Assembly (NCBI GenBank): GCA_948567375.1
Contig: OX419756.1
Span: 73,572,552-73,636,551, forward strand
From: Lunularia cruciata
Lineage: Eukaryota; Streptophyta; Marchantiopsida; Lunulariales; Lunulariaceae
Direction of reading: 5' to 3'
Length of the DNA stretch: 64,000 nucleotides
Both the position numbers and the translations under genes were made by a program. Numbering within the stretch: position 1 is the stretch's first letter; each line of letters opens with the position of its first letter. Below, in pieces: positions 21,900-33,321 of this stretch. Under the pieces are notes generated by a model, which was not told where the DNA came from, made no database searches, and saw only the letters and a list, made by a program, of their open reading frames with translations.

Positions 21900-22575
21900 T
21901 GTAACCCCCATTGGTGCCTATATGCTCTAAAGGAATATTTAGTTTGGCATTATTTGTAGTTGAATGATATTTGTTAAATGGATTTTAATCAAGCTACATT
22001 AACCATGATTTGTTAGAGTTAGTTGTAGCCAAGATTGGGATGACTCTACTATAGAGGAAGAAGAAAGAATGAGCATCAATATTTTTTATTCTAGTGTGTT
22101 GACTTTGCATTATTTTTAAGTATTTAGCTTTGAGGAAAGAATTGATAATTCTTGGACCCACAAACCTTTTTTGTATGAATTATTTTATACTCCAAGGATA
22201 ACATATGTGAAGGAATCCATGACTTAATTATTGAGTCAAGATAAATCACATGTTTAATGGATTATTTCCATGAGTTTAGATTTTCTCCTTGACTTTTGAA
22301 TTTATATGAGGTTTAGCCTAATATTATGAGTTATCTAGTAATTAGTAACTGTGCAATTATTTGATAAATATATCAACTAGGGGTGAGGAGGTACTCATCA
22401 TCTTTTCATTTGTAACTATCTCTCTCATTGAGTTCTCTAGTGAAAAATGGATTCAATGTTGTAGTTCTAGCCTTGGAGGAGTGTGATGGAGTTTTAGTTC
22501 TTTGCCAACTTAGTCTATGGTGTGCTACCTAATAGCCATAAGAGATTCATCTTGATTAAGAGACAAGTTGGTTCA
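21900..22575 (+). repeat. LTR-like repeat R, copy 3
   Basis: The plus-strand copy of repeat R: TGTAACCCCCATTGGTGC at the left, the shared block GAGGTACTCATCATC in the middle (about 22387), and GTGTGCTACC near the right end. The right border is eroded (GGTTCA in place of GGCTCACA). It is about 676 bp and more diverged than R1 and R2. It interrupts the coiled-coil-coding stretch of element I. Confidence 0.65.
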
Positions 22576-24409
22576 AAGTTTAGGTTCTATTCCCAAGACT
22601 TCTCTAGAAGGCACATTAATGTTCCACATACAATTTTATATTAGAGGAGAAAAAGAGTCTATGAGAGGACTTGGAGAGGTTGTGAGAGGTGGACTACATA
22701 TTTAGAGATTAGTTTGATTTTGGGAAAAATTTTAAGGTTGAGATATGGACTTGAGTTCTTCCTAGATGATAGCTTTGTTTATTCTTCAACGGTGACACTT
22801 AGAATAATAGTGAGAGCTGATACTTGCATTGAGTTATGATGTTTTGAACTTCATAGGATAAATTGCCCCAAAAACTACATGCTCTTGTGATTTATTTACA
22901 TGGTTCACCAATTTTTCAATTTAATTTAGATTTCACCAAATCTTTCTAAGAACATTCAATGGCCAATAAGATACCATTTGGCAATAATTGTGGAGAGATC
23001 TATTCTTTACAAATAGTTATAGATTTTTGAAGTGAGTTGCATGTTTTGAGACCAAATCTTAGAGGATGTGTATTGAGTAGAAAGGTGTTAGTCCAAATAG
23101 CTTAATAACAAAGGCAGAAATTTTGCAAAAGAAAATGCTCTAGAGTGGTGCTTATATGTGTAAAATTTCAAAGGAGTGGGATGTACCATTTAGGAGAAAT
23201 ATTTAATATTCTCAAAACGGATCCATTTCTTGCAGATTGAGTTCTTCTCATGTATAAGACTTTAAGAATGACCAAAAGCATGTTTTAGTGTTTACGTTCA
23301 TCTTAGGACCATGAGGGCCATCAAGAGTGGGAGTTGAGATTATGTAAGGTTTCCCAAGAGGTTGAGTTGATATTAATGGTTAATTTAAAGAAAATAGAGT
23401 TTAGAGTAGAATTTGAAGAGAGTGTTAAGAGGATCCAAACACTTTCACCACTTTGAAGGAAAAGTGATTCTAAGTCATTTTTATTTTGAGAAAAGGTGTA
23501 TAAAGCAAATTCATGTCCATTGAGCTTTGAGAGTAAGAGATTGGGGGAAAAGAAAGACATTAGACTTTGGATTGCATGTTGGACCTTCTTCACCAAGATT
23601 GGAAAATTTAAGACCAAGAATGTAAAAGATGAAGGAAAAAAATAAGAGAATGCAAGATGAGGACAGAATATCACATTGGAATTCTTAAGTGAGGGAAACT
23701 CCAAATGGCTAATATGAGTTTGGGATCTGGTATTTATAGTAAAATAATAAAAGGCTCTTGAAAAGCTGCTCTCTCAAAGCCACCTACTTTGCATACAAGC
23801 TAAGCTAGTTATTGTCTTGATGAGTAAGTCATCCAATCCTAGTAAAATAGCTAAAAGCTTCTCACCAAGAAGATTTTCTAGGTGCCTCTACAATATTTTT
23901 AAAATTCATAGCTAACTTGTCTGCTAACTCCATATTATTCTCCCTACACTAGTTGATAATGTACTCATTGCCATGGAATATGAAAATGCTTATATGGTCA
24001 TTTTGAATTTTAGAGATAAGAAGGAGGTTCCTATGTGGCATTGTTAATAGGATACTCTTTCCAAAGAATGTTTAATGTTTAATATTTCATTGGCGGTCAC
24101 ACTAAATGGCATGACATGAAAGTATACAATGAAAATTGTATTGTTCATGACCATTGATAAGTATGGGAGGAGTAGGGAGTTAGATGCAAGTGTGAAAAGA
24201 AGATGTGTTAGAAGAAACAAAGGGTTTAATTTCAAAACATAAAAGATAGTAAACTATGTATGACTAGGAATTGCAAGTTGATAGGCAACAAGAGAAATGA
24301 TCTAAGATATATCAAATGGACATATTCAATTAGGAGCAAGTTTACAAACTTGTGTGTCAAAAAAGTGAGGAAGGTTATTGGAAGAAAGCATAACTTGACT
24401 TCCTAGTTA
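22576..24409. other. Unassigned AT-rich sequence
   Basis: 1.8 kb without a recognisable gene. The longest frame (minus, 23321-23704, 127 codons) is a Phe/Leu/Ser-rich complement of purine-rich DNA with no motif I recognise. Purine-rich plus-strand stretches around 23330-23660 could be a decayed Glu/Lys-rich coding region. I see no LTR borders or primer sites. Confidence 0.4.
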
Positions 24410-24538
24410 AAATTTCAGATTGTAATAATTCTCATGTATATATACATCACTACACAACATACATCATTGTCAACATCAAACACTATAGAAGCTCAAATCA
24501 CACATATTTCATACATGAACTCTAAAGTGCTACAATAA
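24410..24538 (-). repeat. TRIM-like element, 3' terminal repeat
   Basis: Direct repeat partner of 24960-25085 in the same orientation, roughly 80% alike by eye. It ends at 'gtgctacaataa' where the partner ends at 'gtgctataatca'. Confidence 0.6.
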
Positions 24539-24946
24539 TAAATTCTTCATCAACTCAAATCACACTCTAATAAATCAGTACTTGATCATTCACTCAATTA
24601 CTTTACCAACAATCAGCATTGATTACAGCCAAGTCGCACCAACTCTAGCTAAGAGACTCCAAGTTATACTTGCCAGCCTTTGTCCACCATAGCCAAGAAC
24701 TTGAAGGTTCAACATCAAAGAAGTGAGCTCTTTGGAGCTACACTTTGAAGGTATATCTGATTTTGACCTAGATCTTGAGCCATAATGGTCCCATTGATGG
24801 CACATCCAACAATGAAAATGTTGCAAATGATGGTAGGTCCAACCATGTGATCAATACTCCAAACATGAAATTGGACCATCAATAAGTAGTCCATGAGTAA
24901 CTACCAAAATACCTATAGTCTACTACTCTAATGTTGGAGCAATCTA

Positions 24947-24958
24947 GCTTTGACACCA
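24947..24958 (-). promoter_or_regulatory. Primer binding site of the TRIM-like element
   Basis: The minus strand reads TGGTGTCAAAGC, two transitions away from TGGTATCAGAGC, one base from the terminal repeat border. Confidence 0.6.
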
Positions 24959-24959
24959 C

Positions 24960-25085
24960 AAATTTCATGATAGTTGTCGTGCATATATACATTGTTCTGC
25001 AACATACATTGCTATCAACGTCAAATACATTATAGAAGTACAACTCACACATAAGTTATACATGAACTCTAAAGTGCTATAATCA
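24960..25085 (-). repeat. TRIM-like element, 5' terminal repeat
   Basis: 126-bp terminal repeat next to the primer site, paired with 24410-24538. Confidence 0.6.
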
Positions 25086-25197
25086 CCTCCCTAGTTGGCG
25101 GTTAGATCCTCTTACTCCAGATAGCCATCTACTCCAAGTATATGGTATACCTAATGGTGGGCAAAGATCAAGAGACCGGTGCTATCAAGCCCCATTG

Positions 25198-25560
25198 TTA
25201 GTCACTTGTCCATAATCTATACCATATATAGGGTGAAATATCTATAGGTCTTGTATATCTAAGACATAACCATTGTCCTTGAGGAACTACCATGAAGGGA
25301 GGAGTCAAACATGCCATATGCCATCCCCTCAAACAATTACCACATACTAACATAGTAGCAGCTCCACCACAAAAGCTGCATAACATACACTACAAGCCTG
25401 CCTTTACAAGTGTTAAGCTTAGGTCCATAACACCATCAATGTTTGGGAGGTAGCATTATACACAATTGTGCACATGATCCTTCAAAACAACACCATCATG
25501 TCCTTCCAACATAAGGACTCCAAAAGGCAATACCTTGTGCACTCTCAAGATAGTGCGGCC
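25198..25560 (-). pseudogene. PHD finger at the C-terminus of a gypsy polyprotein (element K)
   Basis: A 62-codon frame (25198-25386) holds a C4HC3 PHD finger. Spacing is Cys3-Cys6-Cys15-Cys18-His23-Cys26-Trp39-Cys41, with the last ligand changed to Tyr44 (TAT instead of TGT). Signature residues are CSFCGGA, GWHMACLTPP and QGQWLCLRY. Upstream, decayed residues VLKDHVHNCV.CYLPNIDG link it to the integrase at higher coordinates. PHD fingers read histone tails, so the role could parallel the chromodomain in targeting integration. This is inferred from the module and position. Confidence 0.75.
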
Positions 25561-25599
25561 TATAGTAACATCAAGTGTTGTTGGTGTGGTCTACCATAG

Positions 25600-26300
25600 G
25601 TATACATAGTCACTAAATGAAATTGACAAATTGAGGATCTATAACCTCTTCCTCAAATGGTAGCATAGCATAAGATATCCTTATGTTGAGCAATTGCCAA
25701 GTTCTCAAAGGCCATTGGCATCACTCTCCAAAAGATCTCAACCCATTGAGAATATGCGCTCATCCATATGTTTGGATCATGCAAGTCCAAAACTACAATA
25801 GCATCTTGACAAATAGATTTAGGTAAATCTAGATCTTGTCCATAGAGTAGAACATAAGGAGAGAAGGATGCTAAAAAGACTTGCTTGCTGAACCAATAGC
25901 CCATGGCTAACCAATCTCACTAGTGATCCCAATCTCCCAGGTGGCCTTTGTGCAAACCATACTTATGCAATCTTCTTTTCACCATTTGAACCACTATCTC
26001 TGCTAAGTCATTCACCTCAAGGTGATATTGAGAGATAGTATAACAATCAATTAGAGCCTTGTCACACAAGATCTAAAACTCCCCCAAAAAATTTGTACCT
26101 TGATCAGTAAAATCTTAGCTGGTACACCAAAATGATAAAGAATCTTGTCCAAGAACGAGTAAGCCATCCCTTCACTGGACTTGTTAGGAATGCCACCAAC
26201 TCAATACACTTGCAAAAATATAACAATGAATCGAGGATCATAATTTGAAATGAGACCTTGGCATACCATAGTGCTTGAAGACAATGTCAAAGTAGATCTT
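25600..26300 (-). pseudogene. Integrase of Ty3/gypsy element K
   Basis: The integrase C-terminal part is in an 83-codon frame at 25653-25904: FSPYVLLYGQDLDLPKS, LDLHDPNIW and MPMAFENLAIAQHKDIL. Decayed core residues lie up to about 26270 (AYSFLDKILYHFGVPAKIL, then TIEQ-like remnants with the catalytic region damaged). Frame shifts and stops are frequent. The sequence differs clearly from the integrases of elements A and C. No LTR or RT of this element was identified, so K is a fragment. Confidence 0.65.
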
Positions 26301-26879
26301 GGCTAGTATTGAAGTATCTATGGTGTTGAGAAGTGTTCATTTTGCTCTTCAAATAAGAAGGTCAATCAATCATTATGACCTTTGATGTATCAAACTTACT
26401 AGCACTCAAGATTTTTCTAGTCTCACAAGAGTAGATACTCTTGATTCCACTCAACAATACTAAACCTCTCTCTAATCTATATTTTTCAAAGAAATTACAT
26501 ATAGGTTCACTCATGTAGCTTGAATACCACCCAAGACTAAAGTAGCATAGAACACACCTAAGATGATGTTGAGCAACTCAAGACTCACAAGATGCAAGGT
26601 GTTGGGAATAACCTTTGTAGGAGAGCTAACTACAATGAGCCCAAAAAAACACACATATAAACATCAAAGTAGAAGCTAGTGATTGGTCTTGCTTAACCCT
26701 GAGTGAGGTTTTACCGCTCTTTACCCTAATCACTTATCTTCTTAACCTTATCTCATTTATCTCCCTAACCCTAACCTTAATAACTTATCTCTAGATAGGG
26801 ATCTAGAGATAGTGAGAGAGGGATAGGTGATAAGTGGGAGTTAGTTTCAATTCATTTCTAGAGTCCCGTATCTACTTCA
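26301..26879. other. Junction between elements K and L; probable copia L 3' LTR remnant
   Basis: AT-rich sequence with no open frame. It contains a short pyrimidine-rich 'cctaaccctaacc' run near 26775 and lies just beyond the copia RNase H end, where a 3' LTR would be. I could not define LTR borders. Confidence 0.35.
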
Positions 26880-28850
26880 CATTTTATTTGTTTATCTTTA
26901 GGTAGTACTTTTGTAAACACATTTGTTGTCATTTCTTGCATAGGATAGTAAACTAACTTCATAACATTCTCCTTTTCTTTCTCCTCTACAAATCTTCTTC
27001 TAATCTCAATGTGCTTAGTTCTTTAGTGATATAAAACATTTTTTCTAAGTGCTACACTTCATGTATTATCACAATAAAATGTTGTAAGACTTTCTTGCTC
27101 AAGACTCAATTCCTTAAGAAGTATTTTACTCCAGATGACTACTTGAGTAGCATTTATGGCAACCATAAATTCTACCTCAATAGTAAACAATGCAATAGAT
27201 ATTTGTTGTTTCTTATGTCAACTAATTGCTCCACTATTGAGGATGATAACATATCCACTAGTTGATCTCTTATTATCTTTGTCATCCTCCCAACTACCAT
27301 TTTTATATGCTTCAAGAGTAGGAGCAAGTATGTTCCCTTTTTTTATACTTCAAGAATGCATCTTTAGTACCTGAATACCCTCTTTATGCCTTTCCAATGT
27401 GCTTGTGCATGATTGCTAGTATATTTAGCAAGTGCTCCCACTACATAGCATATATCTGGTCTATACATACCATGATAAAAATTGGAGAACCAAGAGCACT
27501 ATGGTACAACTTTTTTCATAGTGTTTCACCTCTGCATCTTTGATTTTTTTGTGCTTCCACCCAAGATCAAGAAGTTTAGAGATAGGATTTGCCTCTACCA
27601 TCCAACACTTAGCTAGTATAGATCTCACATATTAGGGTTGACTGACAAAATCCATCTTGTCTCTTTGTATCTACTCACTTTGATTCCCAAACCAAGGATA
27701 GTCATCTCAAAAACAAAGCACAAAGACTCCACTCCATTTATGCATCCACTAATTCCCAATAGTAAGAGATCATCTATATATGCAGCTATGTATATGTTAT
27801 CTCTCTACTATACACACTCTTATCAAAATCTGCTTGTTTGAAATCATGCTCTCTCAAGAATGAGTCTAGTTTCTCATACGAGGCTCTAGGAGCTTGTTTA
27901 AGACCATATGAAGCCTTCTTATGTTAGCATTCTTTTCCTTTACCTTCAGTATATCCATCTAAAACATCCATGTAGATAGACTCTCTCAAATCTCCATTGA
28001 GAAAGGTTGTTTTCACATCTAATTGCTCCACTTCCCAATCTCCCTTTTCTATAAGAGCTAGAAGCATGCAAATAGATCCATACCTTGCAAGAGGTGTAAG
28101 GGATTCTGAATAATCTATTATGCTTTCTGATTGAAGACCTTTGCAACAAGTCTTTCATTATACTTCATGATCTCATTCTTAGCTCCACATTTGATCTTGA
28201 AAACCCATTTACACCAATTGTTTTCCTACCTGGTGGTAAATCAGCTAGTGCCCATGTAATATTAATACCAACTCCCATTTATTCCAATCTGGTCTAAGCA
28301 TAGCTTGTTGTAAAGTGTTTGGATCACACAATCTTCATGATAGATATAAGATTCATTTAACATTTCTTCTAATAGAAAGCCAAGTTTGTCAATAGGTTTT
28401 CTATCCTTCTTTGAGAATTTTTTGCTCTATGATTATAAGTCTCATGTCATCTCTAGAATCTCACTCAAAGATTCTACATCTGTACTCTACTTTTGAGAGT
28501 CTTCTTTTGTAGTATCATAATCAGAAACCACCATCTACTTAGGCCTTCTTTTTTACACCTCTAGACTTTCTTTTGGTGAACCATCAACTTCACATAGAGG
28601 TTGCTCTTCTAATGATTGATCTAAAGAACTGAATCTGCACCTTGGGAAGATAAATTGATTAAATCAATCAAATTGATCAGCTTGCTTTTGCATCTCATCA
28701 TGTTCTCACTCCAAGTTCTTAGTTCATCAAAGATTACATCTCTACTTTTGATGATCCATCCAATCTTAGGGTCACAAAAATCTTAGGATCCTTGATATTG
28801 TGACCATTCAGTCTCACATCAATCTTGGAGGTATATTCATAAAGTTCTCA
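26880..28850 (-). pseudogene. Ty1/copia RT and RNase H (element L)
   Basis: A decayed copia pol on the minus strand. The integrase-RT joint resembles HNIKDPKI...DELRTWS at about 28690-28800. RT contains LPPGRKTIGV (about 28200-28240), SYGLKQAPRAS (about 27877-27918) and the catalytic box HIDDLLLLG (HIDD at 27771-27782, Tyr changed to His). RNase H ends with YCDN..SVALRKNVLYH and TKHIEIRRRFV at about 26990-27090. Stops and frameshifts are abundant. Protease and most of integrase are missing between this block and gag (29300-30241), so L carries an internal deletion. Confidence 0.75.
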
Positions 28851-29026
28851 TGGTGCTAGTTATGCATGCATCACCCTTATTAATTTTAGAACCTTTTTTT
28901 TTTTTGCTCTTTGTAGAGCTCAAATCACCGCTAAGTTCTTTTTATCAAGGTAGGATTCAAAGCAATCAATTGGCTTACCATGATTTAAGGCATGTGACTA
29001 CCAACATCCTCTAGAATATTGTAGTC

Positions 29027-30241
29027 TCATTGTTTCTTTGAGATCAAGAAATCATTCATTTCAAACTTCTTCCTTGGAGTCCTTCTTGATGGTGTTGAAG
29101 AAGTTGTGTCAGAATTCCTAGTAGATATAAGACTATCTTTGCTAGGTGTGGATCCTTGAGAGTAACTTGTATCTTTGATAAATTGGAATCTCTTATTTTC
29201 TTGTGCAAAGAACTCCAAGTTACAACATTTGGAATTTGAGCACTCTCCCTTCTCATACTTGCTCTCAACCATATCTATAGATGTTATTCCTTTATCTTTA
29301 TTTTTCACAAGAGATCTTTTGGCTTCACCACCTCCTTCTTGCTCTCTATTTGCCCCTTTATAACCTCTTCCTCTATGATAAGAGGAATTTGGATAATTCC
29401 TTTGGATGTGACCTCACACTCTACAATCAAAACAAAATCTATCATTGAAATTGCTAAATTGTTTCCTCTTCTATATGGATAGTTTCTATAACCTTTTTGC
29501 ACTCTCCTGAAATTTTTGTCTACCTCTCTCTTCTTTTATAGTTGCATTATATTAATCTAGAGATCTACAAGTTGCTCCATGATGGTTTTAAGTGGATCTT
29601 TTGGTGGAGTACAAGAATTGGAGCAACTATTACTTGTGATACAACCCTTGTTACTAAATATCAGAAGCTCTACTATACTTGTAGACTTGTGGAGGATGTA
29701 AAAATTTCTTCACAGCCAAATCATTCTCATTTCCCTCCAAAATCCACTCCATAAAAACTATAATCTTGGTAGCTTCTAACTTGGAAGAATATTTCTCATA
29801 TCTCACCTTATTTTGAATCTATGGTTTCAATCCTCCCACAAAATTTTAGTGAGTATTGTTACTTTCCCAATCATAGTAGTTTATACATCGTTCTCCAATC
29901 TTTCTTTATATGCTCTAATTTTCTCTCCATTTCCTTGCTTGAAGGTAATCTCTCTCATCAATGTTTCCTAAATTTTATCCAAAAGAAATTTCTCAATAAG
30001 TGCAATAGTCAAACCTTCCAATGTTTCCTCTTGGTCATCTATCCTATCTTTCTTATCGTATTCTAACTTCTACCATGTAAGAACAACATCCTTAAAGAAA
30101 TCAAGTAATAATGAGATCCACTCATTCTTCCTAGTCTCATTGTTGCTTATGCAAGCCCTCTTGAAATATCTCACAAAGATATCTGTGTCTTATCTATCTT
30201 TGCCAAAAAACTAGAATTTTCTACATCTTAGCCCTTACTAT
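29027..30241 (-). pseudogene. copia gag (element L), 3' part
   Basis: The minus strand carries a gag-like region with residues FLLDKI.ETLMREITFKQGNG, EKIRAYKERLENDV and, at 29305-29502, a degenerate nucleocapsid knuckle region (CFDCRV.GHIQRNYP). A 93-codon Ser/Thr/Lys-rich frame follows (29027-29308). The gene is cut at 30241 by solo LTR E and resumes at 33994. The duplicated 5-mer ACTAT at both junctions shows that E inserted into this gag. Confidence 0.65.
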
Positions 30242-30595
30242 TGTGGTGCCCATATTTTTTGTTTTTTCTATTGATTACCATTTGAGGGAAGAAGTAAGCA
30301 CAGAAAGCCGAATTACAAAAGAAGAATGGATGGAAGTGACTTTGGAGGAAATCCAAAGAAGGCGAGATCGGATCCAATGATAGAGGTACTCAGAAGAAGC
30401 ATACGACGGAAAAAAGTCCAAAGAGCATCGTCTTTGGGTCAAAAGGCACAAGTGATACAAAGAACATCTAACAACTTTGGTACATGGCAATAAAGTACAC
30501 TTCAAGAAATGGCGGAGGCAGAAGAAGCATATCTTGACAATGATCAAACATCAACACGCAAAATAGGGGAAGTCATATTTGAAATTGACTGAAGA

Positions 30596-33192
30596 ATGAC
30601 TGCAATTTGGGGTTATATAAAATTGTAATTGCATACGGACAAGTTGAATATGCCAAGTAAATTTCCAATTCCTTTGAGTAGTCATCCTGCAGTAATGCCT
30701 GTCCAGAAGCCAATTGAGAGTGCAATTTTTCAAAATCCAGAAGGGGTTAGAGTGTCTTGTCCAAGAGAGGGCATCGTCTTTCAGTGCCAAAGAACGAGAG
30801 AGCAGATCATGGCGAAGAAGGTCACAAATGCTCTGGCGGTGCAAAGTTTCACAATTCGTAGGTTAGATGTGGTAGCCAGAATCAAGGTCTTGAATAGACT
30901 TTGTATTACATTTTTAGCATGGAATTGGAATTTCAGTTTCCCAAGAGTGATGGCAGAGATAGCTGCCAGTAATTGTGAGAAGGGTCCCAAAGTTGAAGGG
31001 AAGAGAGGAAATCCGGCTCAATGGACTGAGTCGGATGGAGATTAGTATTGGGGAAGGAAGCAAGAGAACCAACAGGGATCACCTTCTATCGGAAGTGTGA
31101 TGCTACAGAAAAGACGGTGGAAATCCGAAACTCTTTCTTTGCTCCGAGAACCACAAATGGCTACAAGGTGGAGTCCTATCGAGATCTGATAAGGAGAAGT
31201 ATTGTGGGGGCGATGATGGCCATGTTCAAGCCAGAACAAACAACTTACGTGAACATGCAGCAAGCAGTCTTCTTCCACCAGATGTTTGCAAGGGTAAACA
31301 TGAACTGGGCAAAGTGTTTTCTCCACCAAACAAGGTAGATAGTAATCAATTGGCAGATAGGTTTGCCTCCACATTATTTTGCACCATTTGCAGCACACTT
31401 CTACTTTGGGTTGAATTTTCTAACACTAGAGGAGAGGCATTGCATGGTGTCCCATTTCCATCCTAATTTAAGATGGGAAGCGGATGAAGAAGAGCAACAA
31501 TATATGACACACCTGCGAGCCAATGATGAACACTTGTTGAGACAAGACAATGGAAGATGGAAGAAGTCACCAATCCAAAGAAGAAGAAGCACAGTAAACC
31601 CAAAGAGGCAAAGTTGCCTCCCGCTCAAAGGAAGACTCTAAGACTGGTTGTGCAGAGTAAGAAGGTGGTGAGAGAAGCATCATCAGAATCAGAGTCTGAA
31701 GAAGAAACAAAGTTGCGAGGAGAAGAATCAAAAGAAGATGAACTCACCTTACAAAGTGAGGAGTCTGGAAGTGATAGTGAGGGAGAACCTGAGGTTCGGC
31801 AAGTGGTGGGAGCCAGTGAAGCTTGTCATGTGATGATTGATAGAGTACCAGGAACAACAAGTCATTGCATAGCCCTAGTGGTGGATAAGCAGAGACCAAA
31901 GGAAAAGGAGGAGTATCATGCGGGGCCGAGTTCAATTGGTAAAGGAGAAGAGAGTTCAAAAGCGGTGTCTCTGAAGATATGAAGATTGCGACTTGGGCAG
32001 AAGGAGCCAATGAAGGAGCCGAAGAATGAAGATGAAGATGGCGACAAAGATAAAGATAACTTTGGTGGGATATTGTATCTAACCAAGGTTGTCACACCAT
32101 TGTTGGAGCTATTGAAGGAGCATCGGAAAGAAATTCCCCAAGATCGTAGAATGAGAATGAATGAGTTGCATGTGGTGAAGCATCTGTTGAGTGAAGTGAA
32201 GGGGTTGCAGGAGCAACAAGTCCAAAAAAATGAAGAAATTGGAGAACTTTGGAGAGAGGAAGTCTTGAAGAAGAAGGCTTTCAAGATGTTACAAGAGAGC
32301 TACAAGTCAAGAGGAAAAGAACTACAAAAGCAAGTAGGGGAATTGAAAGAGCAGGCAATGTGGCTGAGCAAAATGACGGAGGAAGTGAGTAATGTTTATG
32401 TCAAGAATATTCATTTGAAGGCGACGGCAGCAATAATAGAGCAGGAGTTGGACGGCTTGAAGAAGAGTGCAGTTGGGAAGGATCAAGCATGGTAGAGGGA
32501 GTTAGCAGTCAGGCATGAAGAAGAAGGATGATTGCAAGAGCTGGTACGAAGTGCTGAGTTATAGTGTGCATAGTATGTGGAGGAGAAGAAGATGCTCGCT
32601 GCTAAGTACAAAGATGAGTTGAAGATGTACCGCAAAGAGTTGAAGGTGGAGCAATCTTGAGGGTATGAGTCAGAATCAGTAGGAGAAGTTGTAGGAAAGT
32701 TGCGAGCAATCTTGAGCACAGAGGCTAAAGGGAGGTTGGAAGAAGCACGTCTAAATGAGTTAAAGTTGCTTGTGCATGAAAATTGGAAGAGAAAAGCCAA
32801 AGATGTGGATATGAACACTTTGCTGATCTAATTAAGGGAGAGAGTAGACTGGAAAATCTTAAAAGTAAAAGACAATGTTAGTCTCAGATTAGATTTAGTC
32901 AATTTAGAGTTAAAGAAAATTAGTAATAGTGTGACAGCAGAGAGGAAGTCCGATGTTGCAGAAGTAGGAATTCAAGTGTCATCGGACTTGTTATTTGACA
33001 CATTAGAGAGGAGTGGGTCAGGAGATAAAGAGTTAGATAAGTCACTCCTTAGTTCAATTGTAGTTCCTAGTGTAGAAGTAGTAGAAGTAGTGAACAAATT
33101 AGTAGTTGTAGATATACCCGAAGAAGGAGAAAGTAGTAGGAAGATCATCGGGTTTGGAAGCCAATGATGAGGTAGACATTGGATCAGGATAA
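30596..33192 (+). pseudogene. LTR-resident coiled-coil protein gene, copy in LTR E
   Basis: About 865 codons, best preserved in segments. An unnamed N-terminal region (about residues 20-270) contains RRLDVVARIKVLNRLCITFL, SFFAPRTTNGYKVESYRD, NMNWAKCF, PPHYFAPFAAHFYFGLN and MVSHFHPNLR. A Lys-rich then acidic Ser/Glu stretch (SSESESEEETK, DELTLQSEESGSDSEGEPE) follows at about 31650-31800. A long heptad-patterned coiled coil runs from about 32100 to 32820 (VVKHLLSEVKGLQEQ...). The C-terminal tail is VSSDLLFDTLERSG...VDIGSG. The start is the conserved ATG (MTAIWGYIKL). Stops include TAA at codon 11, TGA at 31980 and several in the coiled coil; a +1 shift lies near 33135. The function is unknown. 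Confidence 0.8.
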
Positions 33193-33313
33193 GTAACATT
33201 TTTAGAGATAGGAAGAGGCAGATATGAAGAGATGGATTGTCAGTTTGGATCTGCAGGTAGGAGGGGATGTTAGGAAGCGATGCATAAGTAGGAGGAATTG
33301 TTGTTTGCTTCAG

Positions 33314-33321
33314 TATTTAAG
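33314..33321 (+). promoter_or_regulatory. Conserved TATTTAAG box of LTR E
   Basis: TATTTAAG is followed by a conserved GCATT and 'agatagataaagcaaa' in the giant LTRs. It lies about 670 bp from the LTR end and downstream of the LTR-resident gene. It is the best candidate for the promoter of genomic RNA, which would place the gene in U3. Confidence 0.6.

Larger units (their letters stand above)
24410..25085 (-). mobile_element. TRIM-like miniature LTR element
   Basis: Two direct repeats of about 120-130 bp (24410-24538 and 24960-25085) share 'catgaactctaaagtgcta', the 'caacatacat' block and a run of matching sequence between. They flank about 420 bp of non-coding DNA. On the minus strand an initiator-Met-like primer site lies one base inside the upstream repeat. 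Tiny LTRs, a primer site and no coding capacity fit a terminal-repeat retrotransposon in miniature, mobilised by another element's proteins. A convincing polypurine tract and target-site duplication were not found. Confidence 0.6.

Noticed and set aside
22568-22580. TGGTTCAAAG at the right end of repeat R3 as a primer binding site
   Set aside because: Alignment with R1 and R2 shows it to be the mutated LTR end (GGCTCACA), so the resemblance is incidental.
23321-23704. 127-codon minus-strand frame rich in Phe/Leu/Ser as a membrane protein
   Set aside because: It is the complement of a purine-rich stretch, has no start context or family motif, and such frames arise readily from AG-rich DNA.
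26758-26790. Telomere-like 'ccctaaccctaacc' run
   Set aside because: Only about two imperfect units, and not the usual plant CCCTAAA; most likely chance or simple-sequence drift.
30614-30621. TATATAAA (and TATAAA/AATATAAA equivalents in the other giant LTRs) as a promoter just upstream of the LTR gene
   Set aside because: It lies downstream of the conserved in-frame ATG and encodes conserved residues (IK) in six copies, so it is more simply coding sequence.
30596-33192. LTR gene as a plant mobile domain (transposase-derived) or host-derived gene
   Set aside because: I could not match its N-terminal residues to that or any named family by reading; its strict confinement to LTRs argues for an element gene.
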